Source: Bacteroidales bacterium (GTDB lineage: Bacteria; Bacteroidota; Bacteroidia; Bacteroidales; UBA932). From it: a stretch of DNA of 46,251 bases. Of this stretch, positions 23,080-32,134 are shown piece by piece. Both the position numbers and the translations under genes were made by a program. The notes under the pieces were generated by a model that saw nothing but the letters and a program-made list of their open reading frames with translations, had not been told where the DNA came from and ran no database searches. Where the stretch lies: assembly GCA_017469845.1 (NCBI GenBank), contig JAFUFP010000045.1, positions 154,567 to 200,817 of the forward strand, read 5' to 3'. Every line of letters begins with the position of its first letter. The first letter of the stretch is position 1.

Positions 23080-25392
23080 ATGAAAAGATCATTCACGATA
23101 ATCGCACTCGCGGCGGCAGCGTTCATCTCCTTCTCCTGTTCCGTGAAGGAGGAGATGGCTCCTGCCTCCGAGCCGATACGCTTCCGTGCAGTCATGGAAG
23201 CGCCTGAAGTGGACCCCGACGCGGATGCCGCGACGAAGGCCTACGCCGACCAGAACCTCAAGTTCTACTGGAACAAGAACGATCTCGTTTCAGTCTTCCA
23301 CGAGAAGACATACAACCGCCAGTTCATCTTCAGGGGAAGGACGGGCAGCACCGCCGGAGACCTTGAGCGAAACGGCACCGACCCCGATTTCTTCTCCGAA
23401 GTCGACATCGAATCGGGTTACAACTACTCCATATACCCGTACGAATACGACAACGCCTGCGACTATGACGGCACCCTTACGGTAGTTTTCCCCGAGGAAA
23501 AGACCTATGTCCCCAACGCGAGCGGAATCGGAGCGGACCTCATAATGGCCGCACGTGATACCGGAGGAGACTTCTTCTACATGCACGTGGCCGGATACCT
23601 GGGATTCCAGCTGTGGGGAGACGGTGTGTCGGTTTCATCCGTAACCTTCTCGAGCAACAACGGTGAGCCGATAGCCGGATACCCTCTCGTAGTCTTCACT
23701 GACGACGGAGTTCCCACGCTCACATTCCTCAACAGCGATCCGGACAACTCCACATCGATGACCGTGAACTACTCCACTCCCGTTGCACTGGGAACCTCAT
23801 CCTCCGACGCCACATTCTTCTGGATGTCAGTGCCCCCGACGATCCTGACGAAGGGATTCACGATCACTGTAAGGGATGCCGACGGAGGCGTCTTCACGAG
23901 AAAGACGAGTTCAAGCTTCGTCATCGAAAGAAGGGTCTTCAAGACCATCGCACCTCTGAAGGTTGAGATCACTCCCTCGGTCGGAAGCGTAACCCTCGAC
24001 AAGACCGAGGCGGAACTCCGGCCCGGAGAGACCCTGGACCTTACAGCCACCGTACTTCCCGATAATGCGCCCGACAAAAGCGTCAGCTGGTCAAGCAGCA
24101 ACCCTTCGGTAGCATCGGTTGACGGCAACGGTAAAGTAACCGCCCTGGGAGCGGGAACCGCCACCATCACCGTCACGACCAATGAAGGCGGAAAGACCGC
24201 AAAGTGCGTCGTCACGGTGAAGTCAGAGACTTCCTACAGACTGACCCTCTCCCCCGCATCTTCCGAAATCAACTTCGGGGAAGCCATAGTTCTGACACCC
24301 ACCCTCTACAAGAGTGTGGACGGTACCGAGACATCTTCTTCCCTCTCGCCGGGAAGCGTCCAGTGGAGCGTCAGCGACCCTTCGGTGGTTTCCGTTTCCG
24401 GAGGAACGGTCTCAGCCCTCAAGGGAGGATCGGCCGTAATCACGGCGAAATACACCCCTGAAGGAGCCGGTGAAATCTCCGCCAGCGCCGACATCCTGGT
24501 CAAGGACGTGGTTTCCCACTCACTTGCGATTTCACCCCAAGAAGCGACCATAAACGCCGGAGAGAGCCAGACTTACGAAGTCACTCTCACTACAGTGAAG
24601 AACGGTGTTTCCTCGGAATCCCCCGCAGCCGCCACCCTTTCGTCAAGTGACCAGTCGGTCGCATCAGTGAGCGGCAATACCGTGACCGCCGTCAAGGGAG
24701 GCTCAGCGACAATAACGGCCAAATTCACCCCCGAAGGAGGAGAAGAGCTTTCGGCGAGCGCCGCCATAACGGTGAAGGACGTCATCTCCTACAGCGTAGC
24801 GCTCACTCCCGCCGAGGCCACTCTCGAAATCGGTGAGACCCAGGAATATGTCCTCACCCTCACGACCGTGAAGAACGGTGAGTCTTCAGAGGCTCCGGTG
24901 ACGGGATTCACCCTTTCCTCAAGTGACGGAACGGTCGCATCGGTAAGCGGCGCCACTGTCTCCGCCCTCAAGGAAGGTACGGTAACCCTTACCGCCAAAT
25001 ACACCCCTGAAGGAGGGGACGAACTTTCAGCTACCGCCACTGTGACCGTGAATCCCGAGGCTGTCATCACCTACAGGATCGCCCTCACTCCGGCGGAAGC
25101 GACTCTCAAGGTCGGTGAGACCCAGGAATACGCCCTCGCCCTCACCGCCGTCAAGGACGGAATATCGACCGAGTCCTCAATCAGCGGATTCAGCATCACC
25201 TTCAGTGACCCTTCAATCGCATCAGCCGAAGGTAATGTCGTCACAGCCCTCAAGGAAGGAGAGGTCACCCTTACGGTCAAGTACACTCCGGAAGGCGGCG
25301 AAGAACTCACCGCCACCGCCACTCTTACCGTCAACAAGAAGCCCAATGAGGCCGGTGACCCCGTAATCGTTGATCCCGATGAAGAATTTTAA
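23080..25392 (+). CDS. Surface lipoprotein: fimbrillin-like domain plus tandem Big_2-like repeats
   Basis: 770 residues from ATG 23080 (a TTG 18 bases earlier is in frame but unlikely), with lipobox FISFSC (Cys20). Residues about 30-295 are fimbrillin-like (DADAATKAYADQNLKFYW, YNYSIYPYEYD). A Big_2 domain (about 298-382: TLDKTEAELRPGETLDLTAT, WSSSNPSVASVDGNGKV) is followed by four related Ig-like repeats of about 92 residues (386-752), each with a TPEG-containing turn (TAKYTPEGGDELSATATVTV). It ends in an acidic tail (IVDPDEEF). Big_2 repeats generally act as rigid stalks or adhesive modules on the cell surface. The gene lies between the 44-residue peptide and the next lipoprotein (10-base gap) in the same operon. 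No enzymatic domain is seen. Confidence 0.85.
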   Translation: MKRSFTIIALAAAAFISFSCSVKEEMAPASEPIRFRAVMEAPEVDPDADAATKAYADQNLKFYWNKNDLVSVFHEKTYNRQFIFRGRTGSTAGDLERNGTDPDFFSEVDIESGYNYSIYPYEYDNACDYDGTLTVVFPEEKTYVPNASGIGADLIMAARDTGGDFFYMHVAGYLGFQLWGDGVSVSSVTFSSNNGEPIAGYPLVVFTDDGVPTLTFLNSDPDNSTSMTVNYSTPVALGTSSSDATFFWMSVPPTILTKGFTITVRDADGGVFTRKTSSSFVIERRVFKTIAPLKVEITPSVGSVTLDKTEAELRPGETLDLTATVLPDNAPDKSVSWSSSNPSVASVDGNGKVTALGAGTATITVTTNEGGKTAKCVVTVKSETSYRLTLSPASSEINFGEAIVLTPTLYKSVDGTETSSSLSPGSVQWSVSDPSVVSVSGGTVSALKGGSAVITAKYTPEGAGEISASADILVKDVVSHSLAISPQEATINAGESQTYEVTLTTVKNGVSSESPAAATLSSSDQSVASVSGNTVTAVKGGSATITAKFTPEGGEELSASAAITVKDVISYSVALTPAEATLEIGETQEYVLTLTTVKNGESSEAPVTGFTLSSSDGTVASVSGATVSALKEGTVTLTAKYTPEGGDELSATATVTVNPEAVITYRIALTPAEATLKVGETQEYALALTAVKDGISTESSISGFSITFSDPSIASAEGNVVTALKEGEVTLTVKYTPEGGEELTATATLTVNKKPNEAGDPVIVDPDEEF
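24235..25335 (+). repeat. Four tandem coding repeats of about 275-280 bp
   Basis: Each unit encodes one Ig-like repeat of about 92 residues with the shared segments LTPAEATL, GETQEY, SSDxSVASVSG and TAKYTPEGG. Units 3 and 4 are the most alike at protein level, which suggests recent duplication. Confidence 0.7.
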
Positions 25393-25402
25393 TGAATAAG
25401 TC

Positions 25403-28400
25403 ATGAAAAGAAACATACAACATCTGATTCTGGGTGGGATCTTCCTCCTCGGTGCCGTATCTTGCCAGTCGGTATTCGAGTCCTCGCCTTCTCCCAAGAA
25501 GCACAGGGTGCACTTCACTTCCGCCGAAAAGGAGACCACCAAAACGGGAATCACCATTGAAGAAGGCACGGTAACTCCCGACTGGAGGGCCACGGACAAG
25601 AATAACGTCCACCTTTTCGAAGTTGCCGCCGACAAGAGCTTCTCCTACGGGACAGACGTCACCATAAGCGTAAGTTCCGACTACAAGACCGCACAGTTCA
25701 TGGCGGACTTCCCCACCGAGATGGAAATCATCGTGAACCCCGGTGACGGCGGAGCGAAGGCGGGAAGCGGCAGTTCAACTCCCGCAGGTCCCTACACATA
25801 TGCTGCAGTAATAGCACAAAAGACAAGCGACTACACTTTCATCGTCCCTTCGGTCCAGAATCCGGACCCGGAGACTCTCATCGACCCCGCGGCGGATTTC
25901 CTTCTGGGATACAGCCGCACTTCGTATGACGATCCCCACAACTACGACGAGCTGCTGGTCGACCTTTATTTCGACCGTCCCGTCGCCATGTCGAGACTGT
26001 CCCTGTCGAATTTCGCCGTCGCTGACGAGAAGGTCAAGAGCGTGGTCATAAACACCGAAGGCAGCATCACCGGATTCGCCTCATACGAGGATATCGATTT
26101 CAGCGCGTCAACGGTCAATTTCCATCCCGAGGAGGCCCCCGGAATCCTCACCCTCTCCTACGAAAACGCCCCCGTCCCCACCGACGGAGTGTTCCCTTCA
26201 TACTTCATTTCGATTCCCGGAACGGTGAAGATAAACAGCATCGTAGTGAAGACCGACAAGAGCGTCTATACCAGGACCATCGAAGGAGGAAAGGAATTCA
26301 CCTTCTCCGCGAAATCCTTCAAAAACATCAACGTAGACCTCTCCAAGGCCGTACGTGAAGACGCCGTGGCGGAGAACATCACATGGTACAAGGCTACGGT
26401 TCTGGAAGACGGAGTGAACTATCTCATCGTGTCCCAAGGCATGGCCCTCAATAACGGAGAAGACGGTCTCACCGGAGTCGCTGTCACCGATGAAGACGGA
26501 ATCATCCGTTTCACCGAAGCGCCCGCTTCTTCGCTCATATGGACAGCCTCGGCGATCACCGGACAGGAGGACTACGGCCACTTCACCATCAGTAACGGTG
26601 AAGGAGTCTTCCTCCAGAGGCATTCAGATTCCACAACGCAGACGATGATAACCGGTGGAATCCCTTCAACGGTGAAGTACTACGTTTGGGACTATGACGG
26701 AACCTACCTCTCGCACGTAAGTTCTCCTTCGGACAACAGGATCTTCTACTGCTACTATGACGGAGGATGGAAGACCGGATACGAAGAGGCCAGCGCCAAG
26801 AGCGTCGGCATCTACACCAGCCGCACTCCCCAGGAAATCTCCTTCAGCGTCGAAACCGTCGAATACGATCTTGACGAAGGCGGGGAATTCTCCTCACCGA
26901 AGATAAGCGGAGCCGTCGGAGAAGTCACTTACTCCTCGAGCAACCCTTCCGTCGCCACAATCGACGGAAACGGTGACGTCACTATCCTTAAGGCGGGAAC
27001 CACCGTCATCACCGCGACAGCCGCAGGCGACAAGGACTACCAGGCCGGATCGGCAAGCTACACCCTCATCGTTTCTAGCGGATCGGTCGACACCTTCTAC
27101 CTCGCTTCCGAGATAGTCGACGGACAAGAGTACATGATTGTTTCCGGAGGCTACGCCATGACAGTGGACGGGACGTCCCTCGGGACGGTTTCCGTCACGG
27201 AAAATGACGGAGTAATACAGATTTCCGCGGCGGAAGTGGCACTCTTCAAGGCCACGGCCCACGTCGAGTACTACAGCGGGACAAGCCCCGCCGGACATTA
27301 CACACTCGGCTACGGGGACAACTTCCTCCAGCGCCAGTCCAACAGCGGCACCCAAACGGCGGTCATCGGCGGAATTCCGTCCACCAAGAAGTACTATGTC
27401 TGGGAATACGACGGGGAACACCTCTATCACCTGAGCAGCGCGGACAATACGTTCTACATCGGATATGACGGCGGCTGGGTGTTCAAGTACTCCGGAACAC
27501 TCCCCAACGCCTACCTCTATACCGTCAACAAGCCGAAACAGTCCCAGAAGATTTCCTTCAGCGAGGAGTCCGTTTCGGCAGTACTCGGGGTTGACTTCAC
27601 CGCACCGGCACTCTCGGGCGTGAAGACGAGCGTCACCTTCGCTTCAAGCGACGAATCGGTCGCGACTGTGAACGCGACAACAGGTGCAGTCACACTAGTC
27701 GGACTCGGTGAAACCGTCATAACCGCCACAGCCGAAGAAAATGACGAGTACAACAAAGGAACCGCCAGCTACACCCTCAAGGTCACTGACGGATCGATTC
27801 CCGTATTCTACAAAGCCGAAGAGATTGAAGCAGGCAAGGAATATCTCATCGTTTCCAACGGATATCTGCTCCGTAACGACGGCGGCAGCATAGCCGCTGT
27901 GGCGGTCACCGAAAAGGCCGACGGCAGCGTAGAATATGACGCCCCCGCTACCGACCTTTGGACCGTGTCCGCATCTTCAGGGGCTTTCACTCTCAAGAAT
28001 GACGGCAAGTACGTGTACCGCAACTCGACGAATCTTTCCATATCGTCCAGCTCGACATCATGGTCATACGACGCGGCATCCTCCTACATCACATATAAAG
28101 GCAGCTCGTCAACCTATTACCTGTACTACAGCACCGGAAGTTCCAAATGGTCGTTGAACACATCCTCCGGCAACACACATACCGCCGCCCTTTACGGAAC
28201 CACTCCTCCGAAGAAGACCCAGGAGCTGTCGTTCAGCGGAACTTCGTTCACCTTCGATATGGCCGAGGAAGGGGCCACCTTCACTCCCCCGACACTTTCG
28301 GGAGCCAAGACCCCGGTCACATACTCTTCCAGCAAGAGCGGAGTCGCCACGGTAACCTCCGACGGAGCCGTCACGATAGTAGGGGTTGGCACAACCGTCA

Positions 28401-28966
28401 TAACGGCAACCGCGGCGGCAAATGACGAGTACAAGGAGGCCAGCACAAGTTATACGCTCAAGGTCGAGAACACTTCCGCACCTGTCTCCACCAAGAAATA
28501 CGTTCTCGCCACCACAATCGAGGACGGGAAGGACTATCTGGTAGTATCAGGCGGTTATGCCCTGAAGAACGACGGAGGCACGGTCGCTTCGGTTGCCGTG
28601 ACTCCCGTCGACGACGTGATTGAATTGTCCCCCGGAGATGAGACGGACATCGTCTGGACAGCTGAAGCGAACTCCACCCAGACAAGCTACGGTCACTTCA
28701 TCTTCAAAAACGGAGGATACCGGTTCTACCGCAAGAGCGACAACGGCAGATTCTCTCTTCTCCTTCAGGAAGTATCCACTACGTTGGAAAAATACGGTGT
28801 GTGGGACCTCCAGGAATACGGCGGAGACACCTACCTTTTCCACGACAGTTCCACCACGATGAGGTGCTGGACCTACTACGACGGAGGTTGGAAGATAACA
28901 TACCTGTCCAACAAGACAGATCCTTCGTCCGCGGAGAAGCCGACCCAACTTTACGTGGAAGAGTAG
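25403..28966 (+). CDS. Surface lipoprotein: fimbrillin-like domain with four YLIVS modules alternating with three Big_2-like domains
   Basis: 1187 residues with lipobox LLGAVSC (Cys21). Residues about 30-320 are fimbrillin-like (VTPDWRATDKNNVHLFEVAA). Four copies of a beta-rich module begin near 325, 563, 802 and 1031; each opens with A-x-x-(I/V/L)-x-x-G-x-x-Y-(L/M)-(I/V)-V-S and then G-(Y/M)-x-(L/M) (KAEEIEAGKEYLIVSNGYLL). They alternate with Big_2-like Ig domains near 474-560, 712-798 and 937-1020 (TPVTYSSSKSGVATVTSDG). Modules 1, 2 and 4 share TYYDGGW-like aromatic motifs, suggesting a ligand site; I know no family name. One copy of the module occurs in the lipoprotein at 19307, so the proteins share building blocks and perhaps a ligand. 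It is the last gene of the operon; a terminator follows. Confidence 0.85.
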   Translation: MKRNIQHLILGGIFLLGAVSCQSVFESSPSPKKHRVHFTSAEKETTKTGITIEEGTVTPDWRATDKNNVHLFEVAADKSFSYGTDVTISVSSDYKTAQFMADFPTEMEIIVNPGDGGAKAGSGSSTPAGPYTYAAVIAQKTSDYTFIVPSVQNPDPETLIDPAADFLLGYSRTSYDDPHNYDELLVDLYFDRPVAMSRLSLSNFAVADEKVKSVVINTEGSITGFASYEDIDFSASTVNFHPEEAPGILTLSYENAPVPTDGVFPSYFISIPGTVKINSIVVKTDKSVYTRTIEGGKEFTFSAKSFKNINVDLSKAVREDAVAENITWYKATVLEDGVNYLIVSQGMALNNGEDGLTGVAVTDEDGIIRFTEAPASSLIWTASAITGQEDYGHFTISNGEGVFLQRHSDSTTQTMITGGIPSTVKYYVWDYDGTYLSHVSSPSDNRIFYCYYDGGWKTGYEEASAKSVGIYTSRTPQEISFSVETVEYDLDEGGEFSSPKISGAVGEVTYSSSNPSVATIDGNGDVTILKAGTTVITATAAGDKDYQAGSASYTLIVSSGSVDTFYLASEIVDGQEYMIVSGGYAMTVDGTSLGTVSVTENDGVIQISAAEVALFKATAHVEYYSGTSPAGHYTLGYGDNFLQRQSNSGTQTAVIGGIPSTKKYYVWEYDGEHLYHLSSADNTFYIGYDGGWVFKYSGTLPNAYLYTVNKPKQSQKISFSEESVSAVLGVDFTAPALSGVKTSVTFASSDESVATVNATTGAVTLVGLGETVITATAEENDEYNKGTASYTLKVTDGSIPVFYKAEEIEAGKEYLIVSNGYLLRNDGGSIAAVAVTEKADGSVEYDAPATDLWTVSASSGAFTLKNDGKYVYRNSTNLSISSSSTSWSYDAASSYITYKGSSSTYYLYYSTGSSKWSLNTSSGNTHTAALYGTTPPKKTQELSFSGTSFTFDMAEEGATFTPPTLSGAKTPVTYSSSKSGVATVTSDGAVTIVGVGTTVITATAAANDEYKEASTSYTLKVENTSAPVSTKKYVLATTIEDGKDYLVVSGGYALKNDGGTVASVAVTPVDDVIELSPGDETDIVWTAEANSTQTSYGHFIFKNGGYRFYRKSDNGRFSLLLQEVSTTLEKYGVWDLQEYGGDTYLFHDSSTTMRCWTYYDGGWKITYLSNKTDPSSAEKPTQLYVEE

Positions 28967-28991
28967 ATTCCCCAAACTCTTCCCCTCTAAA

Positions 28992-29028
28992 GAATCCCGC
29001 TCCTCTTTTGGAGCGGGATTCCTTTTGT
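28992..29028 (+). terminator. Terminator of the lipoprotein operon
   Basis: GAATCCCGCTCC (28992-29003) and GGAGCGGGATTC (29010-29021) form a perfect 12-bp stem followed by CTTTTGTTTT. Between this and 29227 I see no gene and no clear promoter. Confidence 0.85.
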
Positions 29029-29227
29029 TTTCGCCCTATGATACCGCCCCCGGCACCGGAAACCGGCGTTTCCAAGACGGTGTCATCCCCACCCTTACAA
29101 TCCGAAATTGCTTATCCGAAAAAAAATACGGATCTTTCCGGGTATATATGCATGGAGATGTCTTTTTCGCCGCCCGTAACGGATAGAAGAATCTTCCCCT
29201 GAAGTCAACCAAAAACCGCAACAGCCC

Positions 29228-30124
29228 ATGGAAGCAATCTATCACATCGAAACTGATCTTGAGTGCAGGGTCCTCCACTTCGGAACGGAACTGTGCACCG
29301 CCGTTCCCGGAAAAGATGCTGTCGTAGCACTCCGCAAGGGAAGGCACCGTCTTTCCTTCGTCAGCACAGAAAATCCCCTGGACTCTTATACGACTGTATT
29401 TGAGGTCCCGGAAAATGATATCGAGGATTACTTCGAAGTGAATCTCAAGGGGATACGTCAGGGACGCCTTGAAAAGGAAGGAGCGGTTGATCTGGGCCTT
29501 TCAGTCAAATGGCGTTCACTCAACCTGGGCGCAACCCGTCCTGAAGAGTTCGGAGATTTTTACGCCTGGGGCGAGACCGAGCCGTATTACGAGGATTGGG
29601 ATCCCGAGGATTTTACAAGCACGCACTGGAAAGAAGGAAAAAAATGTTACGATTGGACTTCATACAAATGGAGCAAAGGGAAAGCGAAAAAGAAGAAGTT
29701 GACCAAATATTGCTCCATGGATGAGTATTGGGCCGGTTCCGGTTCCCCTGACTGCAAGGCCGTCCTTGATCCCGAGGATGACGCCGCACACGTCCGTCTC
29801 GGCGGTAGCTGGAGAATGCCGACAATGGAGGAATGTGAAGAGTTGTCATTTGAATGCACCTGGTCATACACTGTTCTGAATGGCGTCATGGGTCATAAAG
29901 TGACAGGTCCCAACGGCAACAGCATCTTCTTGCCCGCGGCAGGATGGTGGGATCAGGACAGACACAGGAACGACGATGATTATTTCTACGGTAATTATTG
30001 GTCATCCTCTCTGCGGAAGGATATGCCCGCCCAGGCTTTGGAATGGGGATTCTGTTCCGAGTATGACGACATAGGACCTATTGAACGTTTCATCGGACTA
30101 CCCATCCGCCCGGTCACGGAATAG
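29228..30124 (+). CDS. FISUMP/DUF1566-like protein, no signal peptide
   Basis: 298 residues. Residues about 1-78 form a small beta domain (ECRVLHFGTELCTAVPGKD, ALRKGRHRLSFVS) like the PEGA-type modules that precede these domains. From about 85 the classic pattern appears: AVDLGLSVKWRSLNLGATRP, FGDFYAWGETEPYYEDW, HVRLGGSWRMPTMEECEEL, PAAGWWDQD, YGNYWSSSL, and the ending IGLPIRPVTE. FISUMP-type domains are abundant in Bacteroidales and Fibrobacter, usually secreted; this one lacks an export signal, so it may be cytoplasmic or use another route. The function is unknown. It stands alone between two terminators. The 12169 remnant is a fragment of a related gene. Confidence 0.8.
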   Translation: MEAIYHIETDLECRVLHFGTELCTAVPGKDAVVALRKGRHRLSFVSTENPLDSYTTVFEVPENDIEDYFEVNLKGIRQGRLEKEGAVDLGLSVKWRSLNLGATRPEEFGDFYAWGETEPYYEDWDPEDFTSTHWKEGKKCYDWTSYKWSKGKAKKKKLTKYCSMDEYWAGSGSPDCKAVLDPEDDAAHVRLGGSWRMPTMEECEELSFECTWSYTVLNGVMGHKVTGPNGNSIFLPAAGWWDQDRHRNDDDYFYGNYWSSSLRKDMPAQALEWGFCSEYDDIGPIERFIGLPIRPVTE

Positions 30125-30137
30125 TCCCCCAAGGCTC

Positions 30138-30180
30138 AAGCCGCCGCGTCGAAAGAAACGCAGCGGCTTTTTCTTTCTTT
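30138..30180 (+). terminator. Terminator after the FISUMP-like gene
   Basis: AAGCCGCCGCGT (30138-30149) pairs with ACGCAGCGGCTT (30158-30169) with one mismatch, followed by TTTCTTTCTTTT. Confidence 0.8.
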
Positions 30181-30244
30181 TCCGGAAAGCCCTTTGCCGA
30201 TCTCCGGCATCACTCCTTCTTCAACCCCTTCACCCTGGATGAAT

Positions 30245-30276
30245 CAAAACCGGAGGACTGTCTCCAGTCCCCCGGT
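30245..30276 (-). terminator. Terminator of the ROK-susC-susD transcript
   Basis: On the minus strand ACCGGGGGACTG (30276-30265) pairs with CAGTCCTCCGGT (30260-30249) with one mismatch and is followed by TTTGATTC. It lies 59 bases after the susD stop codon. Confidence 0.65.
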
Positions 30277-30334
30277 CCAACCCAATCTATTACATCAACT
30301 ATTAATCACACATTACCCTCACGGGCCTGTTTTC

Positions 30335-32128
30335 TTATTTCCAGTTGGTATACTGCGCTGAAGAGTCACCCCATCCGGCGTTCTGCTTGAGGACTCCGGC
30401 AGAGAGGCTGATCTCCGACTGAGGGAACGGTCTGAATCCCCAAGTCGCCTCGTAACGGGCCTTGTAACCGGGACCCTGGTCCTTCATCACGGTCTGGGCG
30501 CTGTTATTGCGTATCGGCTGACCGAGCTGGGTCTCGAGGGCCGCGATGCAGTAAGCCTTGCCGTAGCGGCGCATGTCCATCCAGCGGATTCCTTCGAAGG
30601 CGAGCTCATGCTGACGCTCCTTGCGGATGGCGTCCACGCTGTAGGCCTTGTCGGGAAGTCCCGCCCTGGCGCGTACCGCGTTCATTCCGCTCTTTCCGTT
30701 GTAGATGACCTTTCCGTCGGTAAGCTCGGAGTGCATCAGAAGGACGTCGGCGAAGCGGAGGATCTGGACGTTCTGGGGAGAATATCCCCTACCGAGGTCC
30801 TTTCCTGAACCGCCGTACTCGGGAACGGAAGAGAACTCGAGGAAGAAGGTGCCGTTGACCATGGCGCCCCAGGCCTGGTACTTCTTCTGCCAGTAACCGG
30901 TCTCCTCCATCTGCTGGTCGTTGCCCCAGGTGTACTTGGAAGGATCCTCCATCTCGTCGTTGACGTAGTAGATGGAAGCGGCCTTGCGGATGTCACCGGG
31001 CTCGTCCTTCTCCCACTGCTCCCAAACGTAAGGGTTAACGGTCGCCATACCGTAGCCACGGCTCATCGGGAAAGCGTTCACCTCATAGTTGGAGCGCTTG
31101 CGCACTCCGAGGTACTGGTTGTACTTGTTGCGGTAACGTGAAGAGGAAGCGAGGTTCGTTTCGCAGACTGAAAGCATCTCCTCGGGGTTCACGTCGTCGG
31201 TGATCCATGTTCCCTCGACGCCCTGGGCGTATTTGTAGTCAGCCTTTGTGGCGGAGTTCATGTAAGGCCACTGGAGACGGAAGTCCTTCACAAGGCTGTG
31301 TCCCGAATTCGCGATGCAGTCCTCGAGGCCCTTCACCACCTCGTCCTTTCCGACGGTATTGGAAGTGAGTTCACCCGTTTCAAGGTCGATAAGGGGAAGA
31401 GTGGTGATGGATGTGCCGTTCTTGTCGCTGTAGAATCCGGTGTAGAAGAGGTATACCCTGGCCAGAAGACCTTCGGCGTCCCACTTGGTAGCGTGGCGCT
31501 TACCGCTTATGCACTGGTCCCACTTGTTGGAGGGCATGATCGCGATAGCCTCCTTGAGACCGGCGGCGATCGTACCGTAGATTTCCTCGATGGATCCCTG
31601 GGCGGGATACTCGGAAGCCTCGTCAACCGAAGCGGGCACGCTCTTCACCAGAGGAATCTCTCCGAACATCTGGGTGAGTTCGAAAAGCATCTGGGAACGG
31701 AGGATGTAGGCCTCTCCCTTGAGCTGGTTGCGCATATTCTCATCTTCCACCTTGTCAAGGTTGGCGATGGCCATGTTGGCCCTCACGATACCCTTGTAGT
31801 AAGGCTCCCAGAAAGGAAGGTGGGAGTTCGGTTCGAAGTACAGGAAATGGTCATAAGCCTGGATGTCGTAGTCATCCTGTCCGCCTCCTCCGAAGCATTC
31901 GTCGGAAGAAGTCATCGCCACGATGAAATAAGAGGCGCTGGGCTCGTAAGGACCGTAGTTGAGGGCGTTGTAGATACCCGTCACCATCTGACGCGCATCG
32001 GTCTCCGATGCGGGGAAGTTACTGGTGTTGCTTTCAGTGTAACTGGTAGTGTCCAGGAACTTTTCACAGCCGGCGAAGAGCATGGAGCCCATCGCAATGG
32101 CGGAAACGAATTTTATGATAGTTTTCAT
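30335..32128 (-). CDS. SusD/RagB-type glycan-binding lipoprotein
   Basis: 597 residues with lipobox SMLFAGC (Cys21), giving a surface lipoprotein that forms the lid over its SusC partner. Typical SusD features are the N-terminal FLDTTSYTESN, the helical GIYNALNYG, the TPR-like RANMAIANLDKVED and AYILRSQMLFELTQMFG, a loop region with exposed aromatics (NPYVWEQWEKDEPG, KKYQAWGAMVNGTFF), and the C-terminal IRKERQHELAFEGIRWMDMRRYGKA, a strong family signature. It starts 6 bases after the susC stop, the usual tight pairing. The specificity cannot be read directly; neighbours (GH20, GH2, ROK kinase) suggest an amino-sugar glycan. Confidence 0.96.
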   Translation of the reverse strand: MKTIIKFVSAIAMGSMLFAGCEKFLDTTSYTESNTSNFPASETDARQMVTGIYNALNYGPYEPSASYFIVAMTSSDECFGGGGQDDYDIQAYDHFLYFEPNSHLPFWEPYYKGIVRANMAIANLDKVEDENMRNQLKGEAYILRSQMLFELTQMFGEIPLVKSVPASVDEASEYPAQGSIEEIYGTIAAGLKEAIAIMPSNKWDQCISGKRHATKWDAEGLLARVYLFYTGFYSDKNGTSITTLPLIDLETGELTSNTVGKDEVVKGLEDCIANSGHSLVKDFRLQWPYMNSATKADYKYAQGVEGTWITDDVNPEEMLSVCETNLASSSRYRNKYNQYLGVRKRSNYEVNAFPMSRGYGMATVNPYVWEQWEKDEPGDIRKAASIYYVNDEMEDPSKYTWGNDQQMEETGYWQKKYQAWGAMVNGTFFLEFSSVPEYGGSGKDLGRGYSPQNVQILRFADVLLMHSELTDGKVIYNGKSGMNAVRARAGLPDKAYSVDAIRKERQHELAFEGIRWMDMRRYGKAYCIAALETQLGQPIRNNSAQTVMKDQGPGYKARYEATWGFRPFPQSEISLSAGVLKQNAGWGDSSAQYTNWK

Positions 32129-32134
32129 ACCTCT

